From positions 34,154,551-34,218,550 of the forward strand of contig OX365945.1 of NCBI GenBank assembly GCA_947247005.1: a stretch of 64,000 nt of DNA. The letters are read 5' to 3'. This document shows, piece by piece, positions 46,416 to 58,700 of the stretch. Source of the DNA: Spisula solida (lineage: Eukaryota; Mollusca; Bivalvia; Venerida; Mactridae). The notes beneath the pieces are model-generated. The model worked only from the letters and a program-made list of their open reading frames with translations. It searched no databases and had not been told where the DNA came from. A program made the position numbers and the translations under genes. The stretch's first letter is position 1, and every line of letters begins with the position of its first letter.

Positions 46416-47845
46416 AAACCTAAGGCTTTAATATAGATTTGACATCCTTGCATTGATTTCAAATGATGTATCCTGTGTCTTGTTTTCAGTGTCTGGGTCT
46501 GGTTCATTGTCTAATCAAACAATCAATATGTGGGGTCTATTTATAAAGCATTTAATTAACAGCTGTTGCTTTACTGTTTTCCATACAACTTTCCGTTTTG
46601 GGCACCATACTGTTCTTACTGAATACTGTATAACTTGTTAGTTAGTGACGCGGAAATCATAAAAACAGTTATAAAAACAGTGATTTTATCAATAAAAACA
46701 GTGATTTAATCAATATAAAAAAGTAAATTGTTGGAGCTTGGAGGAGGCCAATGTTGCAGTTGATACAGGCAATTTGACCTACATCCACCTCTTTATGACA
46801 ACCCTTGCATCTATTTGTTACCAATATTGTTTCTCCCATCACCTATACAGTTGCATGTATTACCGCTGATGCTTCTATGTTATGTGTGTCACATAATGTC
46901 AATTAAACTTGACTCTAACATTCTTGGCCTGGCTGTCTGACATGTTAACAGCCAATTTGAAATAATAGTTACCTACCAATTTTTATCAGAAGTTAATTAA
47001 TACTTCATGAGATTATTTCCTGAATGTATGAAGGATGATACCAGTGTAGGAGGACAGTTTTATTTCTTGAAAATTGTCGTCTTGCTGTGGTGCAAGTCTG
47101 CTTAACTTGTGTGATTTAATGTAAGAAATAATAAAGTTGGTGAATATTTATCTGTTGAGGCACAGTCAAGCAACATTACAAATGACAGTCCAGCAATTTA
47201 TTCATTATAACATATTAATAAAACAAAACTTAAAAAGAATACATTTTTTTGGAAAACCGTGAACACAGGGAAATATAAGGGGAGGTTGGAGGCCATTTAT
47301 AATTTTCTGCTGTATCTGAGTTGCGAACAACGCGGAATCAATCATGGAAAATCTCCTTTCACTCTGGGAAAAATCAGGGATTTATCTGGGGAATTTCATT
47401 CTTCATTTTCTTTGGCCACCCTGTTTTGACTGTTTATGAGTTTGATATGAAGTCATAGTGTGTGTACTATTCAATATAGTAAATGTTACACTGTGTGAAT
47501 GTGTGTGATAAGGGTTTATAAAGTGAATGGAATAGTATAAAGCATTACATGTCAATATTTGTACTGGGTTTGTCTATTTGTTTACAACATGATTCAACAA
47601 TCTTTATACACTTTCTATAGCTTCTGTCAATAATATGTACTTAATTCTTGCTTCAACTATACAGTAGTGTGGAGCTTTTACCACACAGGTAAACATTATG
47701 TCTCTGCAATATTGTTATTTGCAAGCCAAATTGGCCATAATAACTATAAACTACATTCACTTCCTGTGTGGTATGATGTTTTGCTTCCAGAGGTTTCCAA
47801 CCCTTATAAGGAATCAAGTTATCTCACAGTAGCAAGATGCTCCTA
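46416..47845. other. No feature seen (intronic)
   Basis: AT-rich intron sequence with a short duplicated phrase 'aaaaacagtgattt' near 46672-46710. No exon or element recognised. Confidence 0.55.
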
Positions 47846-47849
47846 GCTG

Positions 47850-49412
47850 CTTGAGTTCTTATGGCACATTGGCTGTCATTGCTTGTGAGTTGCTACTGTG
47901 TTCCTGTGGCACATTTGTCGGCATTGCCTCTGTTTGGCTACTATGTTTCTTTAATACATTGGCTGTCATTGCTTATGCTTGGCTACTGTATTCCTTTGGC
48001 TCACTGACTGCCATTGCTTGTGATTGGGTACTGTGTTCCTTTGACACACTGGCTGACATTGCTTGTGATTCGGTACTGTATTCCTTTGGCTTACTGACTG
48101 TCATTGCTTGTGATTCGGTACTGTGTTCCTTTGGCTCATTTGCTGTTATTGCTTGTGATTGGGTACTGTGTTCCTTTGACACATTGGTTGTCAATGCTTG
48201 TGATTGGGTTCTGCGTTCCTTTGACATGTCTGTCATTGCTTGTGATTGACTACTGTGTTCCTTTGACACACTGGCTGTCATTTCTTGTGATTGGGTACTG
48301 TATTCCTTTGACACATTGGTTTGTCATTGCTTGTGATTGGGTACTGGGTTCCTTTGACACACTGATGGTCATTGCTTGTGATTGGGTACTGTGTTCCTTT
48401 GCCACATTGGTTTGTCATTGCTTGTGATTGGGTACTGGGTTCCTTTGACACACTGATGGTCATTGCTTGTGCTTGGGTACTGTGTTCCTTCGACACACTG
48501 ATGGTCATTGCTTGTAATTGGGTACTGTGTTCCGTTGACACACTGACTGTCATTGCTTGTGCTTGGGTACTGTGTTCCGTTGACACACTGACTGTCATTG
48601 CTTATGATTGGGTACTGTGTTCCTTTGGCACACTGACTGTCATTGCTTGTGATTAGGTACTGTGTTCCGTTGACACACTGATGGTCATTGCTTGTAATTG
48701 GGTACTGTGTTCCGTTGACACACTGACTGTCATTGCTTGTGATTGGGTACTGTGTTCCTTTGGCTCACTGGTTGCCATTGCTTGTTGATTGGGTACTGCG
48801 TTCCTTTGGCTCACTGACTGTCATTGCTTGTGATTGGGTACTGTGTTTCTTTGACACATTGGTTATCATGCTTCTTATTGGGTACTGCATTCCTTTGGCA
48901 CATTGGTTGCACAGTCAATGCTTGTGATTGGGTAATGTGTTCCTTTGGCTCCCTGATTGTCATTGCTTGTGATTGGCTAATGTGTTCCTTTGGCTCCCTT
49001 GTTGTCATTGCTTGTGATTGGCTAATGTGTTCCTTTGGCTCACTAGTTGTCATTGCTTGTTGATTGGGTACTGCGTTCCTTTGGCTCCCTGGTTGTCATT
49101 GCTTGTGATTGGCTAATGTGTTCCTTTGGCTCCCTGGTTGTCATTGCTTGTGATTGGCTAATGTGTTCCTTTGGCTCACTGGTTGTCATTGCTTGTTTAT
49201 TGGGTACTGCGTTCCTTTGGCTCACTGACTGTCATTGCTTGTGATTGGGTACTGTGTTTCTTTGACACATATGACTTTTATTGCTTGTTGATTGGCTACT
49301 GCGTTCCTTTGGCTCACTGACTGTCATTGCTTGTGATTGGCTACTGTGTTCCTTTGACTCATCAATTGGCTGCCATTGCTTTCGATGGGCTACTGTGTTC
49401 CTTTGGTGTTAC
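47850..49412. repeat. 45 bp minisatellite, about 34 units
   Basis: The unit is 'gtcattgcttgtgattgg' + 'gtactgtgttcctttg' + 'rcwcactg..'. Variant positions (gattgg/gcttgg, ttgaca/ttggct, gtact/ctaat) cluster, with the 'ctaatgtgttcctttggctcc' form confined to about 48920-49190. The 15-codon period gives long open frames on both strands (for example 47851-48249 + and 48278-48598 -), with translations such as 'VIACDWVLCSFDTL'. Single-base indels break every frame, so it is not coding. Confidence 0.95.
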
Positions 49413-50004
49413 CCACTGCCTACTGCCTATCCTTTGATCTCTATTTTATGTGTTATCCACTGTCTCCTGCCCGGTCATTGCTCTCTCAGACAACTTGGAT
49501 TAATCCATGCGTCCATAAGACTGACTGTATACCCATTGATACTGCTATCCGCTTCAACTGGTGACCTTACATGAGAAAAGATATGTACCTTATAAAGGAA
49601 CATTATGTAAACATGTTTTAAGTACTCAGACCTTTCATCATTATGTACTTGGTACATTCTGTAACCACTGTTACATGATTGAGAGCACAATTATTATGTT
49701 TGTCTGTGTTGGGGGCATGAAAAATGAATTTTGCAGTACATATATGGAACCAACTTTCATGTTTGATATGGTCATAGATTAAACTTCATGTTGGTAAATA
49801 CATGATTGAATGTAAGCATTGTTTACTTGTATTACATGTGCTATTGGTGTTATTAAGGAGATTTTATAACTTTTTATTGTGTATTTATGAGCTGGTGTCT
49901 GGGCATACTGATAATGTTTGACATGGTCTGTTCTGCTGTAAACATATCAGGTCAACGAAACTTGGTGCATGTAAGGTCACATGTTCATGTCAGTACAACT
50001 GTTG

Positions 50005-50237
50005 TGAAAAATAGAACAACGCAAGGGCATGCTGCTTTAAAAATAGAACAAAGCAAGGGCATGCTCCTTGTAAAAATAGAACAAAGCAAGGGCATGCTCC
50101 TTGTAAAAATAAAACAAAGCAAGGGCATGCTCCTTGTAAAAATAGAACAAAGCAAGGGCATGCTCCTTGTAAAAATAAAACAAAGCAACAACATGCTCCT
50201 TGTAAAAATAAAACAAAGCAAGGACATGCTCCTTGAT
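50005..50237. repeat. 33 bp minisatellite, 7 units
   Basis: The unit is 'aaaaatagaacaaagcaagg' followed by 'gcatgctccttgt'. Period 33, again a multiple of three, giving open frames on both strands (49887-50243 + and 49985-50249 -). Intronic. Confidence 0.95.
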
Positions 50238-50239
50238 CA

Positions 50240-52080
50240 TTAAAGGCAAAATGTTGTTATTTTAAGGTAGTTTCATGTCCTCCATGAAGAAAATGGGATA
50301 CATTTTTTCTGCACATCTCGATCCATTTGTTGACTAAACTTGAATCTGCAGTTCTAAACTTGGTAGGAATTATGGTCATGACATGCAATGGAAACCTACA
50401 GCTGTTCAGACCGATCATAAAGTAAGCTTGCTAGTAAGGCTTACATGTTTTACAGCATTCTGTTGTCCGAGTTTTGTTTTCTCATTGCCCCTTGAGCGGG
50501 TATACTTTGTATTTATTAGTTTGTGTGCATTACATTTCTAAAACTAAGTCCTTGTATATCATAGTGTGCAGATTTGTTTTTAAGATGAAATATTACTGCT
50601 GACTGATTGCAAACTGCAGACTGAAGTTGCTGCAACCACATTTTATACCACATTTTTGCATAATGAGTGCAATATTATGGTATCCTTTATTGGTTATACA
50701 GCAGAATTGGTATTGTAACTTTGCTTTTGTCCAAAAAAAACCAGATACAAAACAACAATGCAATTGTTGTTGAACACTAAGTCTTACAGTGATTGTGTGA
50801 TATGTTTGTTGTCAAGTGATTTGTTGGTATATGCGATTGTTTCACTGATTGTCAGACATCTTGATAGTTTGTAATATGTTCAAGTAAGTACTTCCCGAGT
50901 ATGAACAGTACTATGTAAGCATTTACCATACACAGTTAAACTTGATAAATGTCAATGAACTGTAATCAAATAAGTTGGCGATGAATCATGGCCGTCAAAA
51001 AGTTAGTCTGTCAATATCTCATTTTTTCAACTGAATAAAGCTTTACTGCCGATTATGCAAATTTGGGTAGCTGGTAGTCAGTGGGCGTGAATTGCTGATA
51101 TTTCTTAATACAATTTTGTTTAAGCTATGGTGCCTGAAACTTGGCAGGCATGTTTAATATTCCGATAATACCTGACTTAAATAATAGGCCAAGTAATAAG
51201 TAATTCTCGGTTGTTTGAGGCTTTGACTGAGATATACCTGTCTGTATTATTTAGGAAGGTTTTACAAAATGCTTTTGAGAATAAATTAATTCACCTATAT
51301 ATTGTGACAATGTTATACATGATAATGAATTCTGTAATACTGGTTCTGTAAAATGTATGTGCTACACTGAATATGTACAGTATTAAATAATAAATCTGGT
51401 ACATATCAACAATGCTTGTAGTTGAACTAAATTATGCACACATTAAGTTATGGTTCAGACAACAATTATTATGTGATGTCAGTCTTACATATACATGAAG
51501 CGTAAACATTTTATACCATGAAATTTTCCTGTTTTGTTAAAACTACCAATTTGAATACCCGTAGTGAATTGGTAAATTTTAGTCGTTCAAGTATGTGTAA
51601 TGTTCCATTTAGTAATAATGGGTCTGTTTGCATATTTTCGCTGTCTGCTGTTTAAGTGGTTTTGTCAATGTCAGAGTTACCTATATATACATGAAATCAG
51701 TTATACCTCCAAGGCTGTGTTCATAAAAATGCCTATTAAAATGTAATTTGAACTAATGTTGAATGAAAAAAACACTTTATTTCACTATATGTATAGGATA
51801 TATTTCAATTTCAGATTGAATGCTAAATATATTGAACAGTATTGAATGCACAGTAATTGTTTATCAGTCGATAATGGCTCAATCTGCCTGGATTTTCTGC
51901 AAGTACAAAATGTGTTCAAACAGGAAAACTGGGAACTACGTTCTATTTAAAGCATTTCTTTCGCCTATTGGTATAAACATGCAACAAATAACAAGACATA
52001 TTGACATTACCAATCTATTCCATACAATTTTATGTACTAGCTAGACTAGTCCAGTTAACTGTTACAATAGTTTGTTTATT
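50240..52080. other. No feature seen (intronic)
   Basis: AT-rich intron sequence. No exon, SINE box or tandem repeat recognised. Confidence 0.55.
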
Positions 52081-52084
52081 TAAA

Positions 52085-52340
52085 CGCTTCTCTGATCCAG
52101 TGACAGCAGTTTATATAAGTGTGCTGGATTTGTAACCCGGCGATCCTGGTTTGAATTCAGTCGCTGCAGGTCTTATTCTTGCATGAAAAATTTACATTAC
52201 TTTTGACTTTTCTCCACATGTGGAGAAGTTGCTGGTTCAACAAACAATTATTTGAATTTTAAAGAGGCAATGTAACATGTGCATTCCTGCAGCGTCGGGA
52301 TAAGACTCCTTTAACTGGACATTTAAGTGACCTCAATGGC
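52085..52340 (+). repeat. SINE-A copy
   Basis: Shares 'gtgctggatttgtaaccc' and 'ggcgatcc' (52120-52147) with the 40.1 kb copy, and the perfect palindrome CTCCACATGTGGAG at 52212-52225. The A and B boxes are decayed. Confidence 0.75.
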
Positions 52341-52344
52341 TTTA

Positions 52345-54275
52345 CACATAACTTAAGTTTAGAAACTGATATAACAAAATAAATGGAACATGAAGCCCAC
52401 TTGCTTCAATCAAGAGTAATGTTGCAAGGTCTGAATGAGGGATTTCTGCATGTCCTTAAACAATTGGGTACAAGGCCTCAGATGGTGGTTGTAACACCTA
52501 TATATGCCATCCCAGAGTCTATGAAGAGAAGTTCACCTTAACCTGTCGGTGAAAAAGATTAAACTTTCAGAAACATGAGGATCACTCAGTATAATAAGAT
52601 CAGTTAGCCAACTCTGTTATGTAAAAACAGAGCTACAATTTGCTATAAGTAATACACCAGTCTGACAGCTAGATGTGTACAATGACCTTGGCTTACTGTG
52701 ACAATTACATACCTAAGCTAACAATCTAACTAATTATTACCTAACTAATGGCTGTGACATTTGACAGTCAAATTACATATAAACCTCGGCACTGCAGTAT
52801 GTAGGGCCTAGGGCCTCTGACCTATCAGGGGCAGATAAACATGAATTATTGATAAGAACCATCAGGGATGTATATGTAACTATGTATGTTATAGACCACG
52901 TGATAAATTGAAGGGTCACACTTATGGTTGTGTCTGCATGCTGCAATCAACTGCGCTTTCTGAGGGATTCTTGAAAAACTGAATACGATATATTACGTGA
53001 ATGATAATGTTGTGTGCAGCTGGACAATGAGTAGAGGATGTTTATGGTTCATATCCCATTGATCATGCACCCATCCAGATAGAGGGGTCACTGGATCCAA
53101 ACCCCCTCTTAGAATTTCGGCTGATCATGAATATTTACACGAGATTGTCAGGGCTTAATAGCCTGATCATGACAACCTTCTAAGAAAACAAACTGGTTTT
53201 GCCCTCCTCAGCAAAATACCTGGTCGGATAAATGACCCCTTCGAATAAATTACTGAGAAAAAGTAGCTGTTCAGACACCCCTGAGAAAACTTGCTTGATT
53301 GTCTATTTATGGTGGTGCACAGGTGATTACTATAAGTAATAAAGTTGTTACAATGATTGTTTACTAGTTAGTGCATACTGATTATATTGACAGTATACCT
53401 TCAGGCTATTCCGATATGATCGTTTGTAAATCACATGTTTAACACATTATTGACGTTTGTCATCATGTAATTATTAGTTTATGTGACCACCAAAGATATT
53501 TGACAAAATAATGATCTATTACTAAGTATGGTGTTTTTATGTTGTCCACGCTTCATTGTTTACAGTAACTGTGTGAAGTGTGAATGATTTTTATGCCTTT
53601 TGTCTTAAAACACTGAGATGTCTGACTGCTTTTCTGTTGTGCCTATGCAGCTCAATGGTTAGCGTGCTTGCCATCTAATAGTTTAACTACAGGTGGAGGC
53701 ATTCACATGCCTGCCATATTTCAGCAGAAAGCTTACTGGCAAATGAAGGCTATGCTCGTCATTTAGAAGAATACTGCTTTGTTCTCTGAAAAATTTGGTA
53801 TCAAAATGTCTAAACAAAAAATAAACTGGTAGCTCTTGAGAACAATTGCTGTAAGTGGTATGCAGTTATAATGGTTAGGTATTTAAAATGGTTTGAGATA
53901 CAAAATCAGTGTCTATATAATGGCTATAAAAGTCACTGTCTGGGATGGTCTATCATGGTCAAGTCATTATCAAATACATCATTATAACCAAATCAAATTA
54001 AATATAATATTTATCACTGAAATTGAAGGTTTGTGAGTGTATAATTTGCTTATATAACTACATGTGAATTAACACTTCCTATTAGGTAATACACTGAATT
54101 CAATTTTGCGGCATGTGAATCATTTGAAATGAAAGAAAAGCTTTAAGCCTCCAATAATCCTCTCTATAGGGTGTTGACTTCTGTATGCATGACTCGGTCA
54201 TCGACCTCTAGCATGGTATTTTGCTATTTTCAATAGTGCATGATACTGGTGTAAACATTTATATTTAAAGCTCAT
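52345..54275. other. No gene; possible degenerate SINE head at 53645
   Basis: 'cagctcaatggttagcgtgcttgcc' like text near 53649-53673 resembles an A-box region but has no convincing B box. The rest is AT-rich intron. Confidence 0.4.
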
Positions 54276-54280
54276 CCCAG

Positions 54281-54492
54281 TTGAGGTGTGTCCTTATTCA
54301 AGTGTCATGAGTGGAAAATTTTGAAATATTTAAGCTATACAGCTATAAATTTCAGAAAATGTGCAAATTTACATATTATGCTTTTAAACTATGTAAAAAA
54401 TAATTATTTTGATTTTCATGTTCGGATTTTTTTTTTAGATTTTAAGAAAGTTTTAAGTTTTCCCTTAAGATGCTATTTGAATACCAACCCTG
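54281..54492. mobile_element. Decayed MITE of the 42.7 kb family
   Basis: The right end 'cttaagatgctatttgaa' + 'taccaaccc' matches the terminal repeat of 42697-42958. The left end ('gtccttattcaagtgtcatg') is only a weak match. The open frame at 54288-54500 is spurious. Confidence 0.6.
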
Positions 54493-54962
54493 AGTGCTAG
54501 GATACCATACAACTTTATACCTGGGTATATACAAGTTATCCCCATCATCATGTCAGTGCATCTTTATACTGTAATATCTTGATTGCTATACATAGCAGCT
54601 GCTGCTTACAATGGTTAGAAACTATAGAAAATTGTTCTGTAAAGATTTAAGACAAAATATCCCTGAGTCAATCTGATTACAATATTGATTTCTGTTTGCG
54701 ATAAATAGCTCAACAATACATCATAGAATCATTGGTCTCCAGGAATTGTTTGCTTGGTGCCAATGACAATTCCCTTGTACTGCAGCATTGTTTTATGTAG
54801 GGAGTTCGAACCTGAGTGTCATGATATAAAAAAAGAATGAAAATTATGATTATGATTACTATGTTCCCATCACCTACATTGAGTTTCATAATCATTAATA
54901 TGTGTCTAAAGTATTTCTAATTATTATGCACTTTTTCAACCAAATAATCATAGCATGATTGT

Positions 54963-55185
54963 GTGGAGCCATGGCCTAAAAGTAAGGCACACTTTTTGAA
55001 ATTGAGAGGTCCCAGGTTTGATTCCCGCCTGCTCCACTTTATCTCCAAGTGTATGAATGTGTACCTGAAAGGGTCATGGCTGAATGTACTTTGGCTGCCA
55101 TCTTGGCCGAGTGCAACAGTTGACTCAATGATCGTGGTAGATATACAGTTAGCTGACCGGCCATAATTATGTCTAAAAGTAGACC
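54963..55185 (+). repeat. tRNA-derived SINE (SINE-E) with intact acceptor-like stem
   Basis: The head is 75 nt long. GTGGAGC (54963-54969) pairs perfectly with GCTCCAC (55031-55037). The A box TGGCCTAAAAG fits TRGYNNARNNG exactly. The B-box region is GGTTTGATTCC, one change from consensus. The anticodon arm is not recognisable and the T stem is poor, so it is a SINE head rather than a tRNA gene. A tail of about 140 bp follows. Confidence 0.7.
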
Positions 55186-55189
55186 TTTA

Positions 55190-55690
55190 CTTTGTTATAC
55201 ACTGTCCTTTCCTGTTGTATATTTTAAATGCAATCATTTATCTTTGCAAATAGGAGCTGCCATTTACGTCTTAAATATAATGTATGGGTTATAATTAATT
55301 ATGAAGGGAATTTATATTTCATACGAATAATTAATATCCTAAATGATTAAAAGTGAGAGTTATAGATTACTTGTAATAGCATGGTTTCCAAGCCATGTTT
55401 ATAAACACATCACTTAGGACAGCTGAATGTAGCGGATTTTAACACTCATGTCTGTCAAAATCTTAAAATCCTATGTGTCTCTGAGAAAAATTGGATCAAG
55501 TACATATTAGTATCTCCTTGACAACCGAGGTATTTTCCCTGCTTTCTTACGGCTGATGAAGATTGATATATCACCTGACCTAATTAATCTATGGTGTTAT
55601 GCTTGATTCATCCATTGATGGTAAACTATCGAAGGAAATTATATCCAGCTTATATGTTCAGTCATTTTACTTATGTATAATATTATGTGA
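55190..55690. other. No feature seen (intronic)
   Basis: AT-rich, no recognisable element. Confidence 0.55.
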
Positions 55691-55694
55691 ACTA

Positions 55695-55990
55695 ATTTAA
55701 AAGTTGCTTTTGAGGATGGCGTGGTGGTTGAGTGGTTAGCGCTCTCGATTACCAATCCCGAGGTTGCTGATTCGATTCTCGGCCTGTGCAATGGAAATTT
55801 CAGAAATGCTTTTCTGAGTGTTCCCTTACCCAACTAGAGATGATATACATTGTCTCGCATGATATTGTATCAGTGGTGTACACCGGGCACGTTGAAGAAC
55901 CAAGGAGTCTTGTAAAATAAGTACCATGTCGCATAATGATCGGCGATCTTTAAATGTGCAAGGATTGCCATTCACAGTCTCTGCCATGTG
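55695..55990 (+). repeat. SINE-B copy, tRNA-derived
   Basis: The A-box-like 'tggttgagtggttagcgctc' (55723) and B-box-like 'gattcgattctcgg' (55769) are correctly ordered. The body includes 'acgttgaagaaccaaggagt' (55889), which matches the complement of the 17.1 kb element. Confidence 0.75.
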
Positions 55991-57540
55991 AATCAGATTG
56001 ATAGCTACTGTAGTCTCAAGGTTACATTTACTATGTTATTATTTCATTGTTTCATTATGCAGAGCATACGGAAACTCTACTGAAGTCATATAAATTCATT
56101 TTATACTTATTTCTCTTTCTTACACGACTTAAGGCTATCTCTGATTCATTTAATATCTATTTAAGACAAGTTTTACATGCGACCCTGAGGTTTATATGAA
56201 CTTGTTTATATTTGTATAACCCCATTATACAAAGTTTTGAACATTATCTAATGGACAGTGTTGTCTCATGGACGATTTAACAATTTTAATTTACAAAGAA
56301 TTTAGTATAGTTGACTTAATAAATTCATCATCGGTTAGTTTGAATGGTAGTTTGGTGAACAATGTCTTTGTTGTATTGGTGACGGATGAATCCATAATGA
56401 CAGTCGTGACAGTTTACCAGTTAATAATGTTGTCTTTTTTCTCAAAGGTTCACTGTACTACTTGATGCAATATTGTGTACTTTATTTTTAAGTTATTTGA
56501 AATTATAAAGGATGGGGTTTGGGGGTGATTGAGGCCTTGAACTCATGGTCATAACAGTTATCAAACTAATTAAATTTAGATATCTAGTATATGTTGATTA
56601 AGGAAGACTATGTACCCCTATGCTTTGCTGCAAGCATCTGACAACTCGACATGGCAGTTACAGCCATTCCTTCATAGCGGTTAATCACATTGGGCTTAAA
56701 AATCTGTGTCTCTTGTCGCGTTTGTCTGTACACATGGAGTTGCTTTGCCGAGGTTGTCCAGGACAGTCCTAAGTGGTTACCTCGAGCTGTGTGGGCGCTG
56801 TGTTGATGTTGTGCGACTGCCATGTTTGTCTGCGCGGCTGCCATATTGTGAGTGGTGTGATGGTCGTGGGACTGTCAATTCTCCAAAACCCTAAAAGAAT
56901 TATACTGTATACAATAAATTATTGATTTAGTTGTTATTGACTTTAAGTGCAGGACTTCAAGTGCAAGATATGACCCTGAGTTTTTCTAAAATTTATTCAA
57001 ATTAGACATTGTAAACAGGATAACTAAATTCAAGACATTTGATCATAAAAAATTATTGCCGTTGCAGTGATTCATTGACTTCTTCCTATTGACTTGAATG
57101 TTCTACTTGATTGATAGGTTCTTATTATTGAACATATCGTTTTAAACTTGGCTCAGTTTTATTGTATGAAATGCTTGTGTGAGTGTGCATGCCATATATG
57201 GTTATATGTGTGTTTGAAGTATGCAATCAAGGTAATGAAAAGGTGATTTATAAGTCTGGTATAAAATGTTGTCAAGGCTGAACTGCTTGTAGTCCATATA
57301 CTTATCAAGATAATCAATGCTTACTGTGTATGTGTGTGTGACGCACTGTCTGTATCAGCGCACGCAGATTGTCTATACATGCATTTGTTACACAATATAA
57401 TAAAATGCAAGTAATTGCGTGCTCTGGTGCATTATTAGGTTATTGTAAGCTCACACTTCTGTGTTTGCTACTTCTCATGCAGTCATGTCATATAGTGATA
57501 ATAAAACCACTTAAACACAAATTTATATTTTGAATTAAAC
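55991..57540. other. Intron; includes a GC-richer 78-codon minus-strand open frame
   Basis: Mostly AT-rich. At 56608-56844 (minus) a 78-codon frame starts 'MAAAQTNMAVAQHQHSAHTA' in a locally GC- and CpG-rich patch, with two ATGGC words on that strand and a possible donor (gag/gtaacc) near 56780. I do not recognise a family. It may be a retrocopy fragment, part of a repeat, or an antisense exon. Confidence 0.35.
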
Positions 57541-57541
57541 A

Positions 57542-57808
57542 CAGGGCGACGGATAAGGTTTTAGTCCATTGGGTATTTTACCCCCGAGTTTCAATTTTGA
57601 TTGGGTTTTGACAAATTTCAATTGTGTATTTAATAAAACTCAAAGGATAAATGATCTTTTTTGTACTGTTTTTCACTGTAACATCATTTTCTATTTGGGT
57701 ATTTCAGATTGTCTTTGCTTTTTCTTACTCCCTCCTATCAAAATCTATTGGGTTTTTAAGAAAATTAATTGGGTAATTACCCCAATAAGCAGCTTATCTG
57801 TAGCTCTG
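57542..57808 (+). mobile_element. hAT-like MITE, copy 2
   Basis: Inverted relative to copy 1 at 35671-35945. The termini are CAGGGCGACGGATAAGG and CTTATCTGTAGCTCTG. Internal TTGGGT words are at the same positions as in copy 1. The flanks 'attaaaca' and 'tttattgt' do not form a duplication, so the ends may be altered. Confidence 0.72.
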
Positions 57809-58284
57809 TTTATTGTTTCGCCGATAAGGTTTCTTCGGTTAAACTTTTTTTTTGACTACTGGCATGTTTTTCAAAATAAATTTTTGAAATCACATTTATA
57901 GTATTATAGAGACATTTATAGGGGCTGAGTTATTTCATTCTCCAATATTTGAAGTAAATCTGACATCAGTATTCCAGGCTAAGAATTATAGAGACATTTG
58001 TAAGGACTTTCATTCACCAGTATTTAAGACCATTTCAGTTTTCACAAAATTTCAGTGCAGCTCAGCTAGACATATACTATTAAAGCACAGTTACCTAGAT
58101 GATCAGTAGCAGGTAAACAAGTGGTTGGATAATTGTTACAATACCATCAAACACTTGCATTGAATACTTCTATTTGAATATTATCTAAATTACACACTAC
58201 TGAGCTTTGATATGGGCTAGCCACCATATACTTTAAAGTTACTGTTTGACAGATTGTTGTCAAGTGTAAACTTTCTGTGTATTG

Positions 58285-58470
58285 AAAGATAGTGTAATAA
58301 ACTCTTCAGTATTTGGAGATAGTAAGTCTATAAACTCTTCAGTATTTGGAGATAGTAAGTCTATAAACTCTTCAATAAGGAGTTGTAGTTTTATGCACTC
58401 TTCATCATGGAGATTATAGTTTATGCACTAAAGTTCATCATGGAGATTATAGTTTATGAACTCTTCACAT
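58285..58470. repeat. Short tandem repeat, ~33 bp units
   Basis: 'tataaactcttcagtatttg' + 'gagatagtaagtc' occurs twice exactly, with several decayed copies ('atgcactcttcatcatggag', 'attatagtttatg') downstream. Confidence 0.8.
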
Positions 58471-58589
58471 TGAAGAATGCTAAATGTTCTCTATGAATTG
58501 CTGATAAAGTCTTATTCTTGTTGACAAGCAATCATAACTGCTTGCGTTTTTTAGGCGATGTCGATTTAATTCCTTGTATGCAATCAAAA

Positions 58590-58700
58590 TAGATCTAAAA
58601 AGTTAATAACAAATCAGACAGGGAAGGCAGCACTCAACAGAAACAGCAGAGCACAAATAGCACAAGAACGGTTTCATACAAATTGCTAGCTATAACTGGC
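58590..58700. repeat. Dispersed repeat shared with 23.0 and 43.1 kb
   Basis: 'gacagggaaggcagcactca' + 'acagaaacagcagagca' and 'ttgctagctataac' match the other two copies. Confidence 0.6.

Noticed and set aside
47851..49244. Series of cysteine/tryptophan-containing 15-residue repeat frames
   Set aside because: Derived from the 45 bp minisatellite; frames shift at indels and both strands are open.
54963..55037. Functional tRNA gene
   Set aside because: No recognisable anticodon arm, poor T stem and a SINE-like tail.
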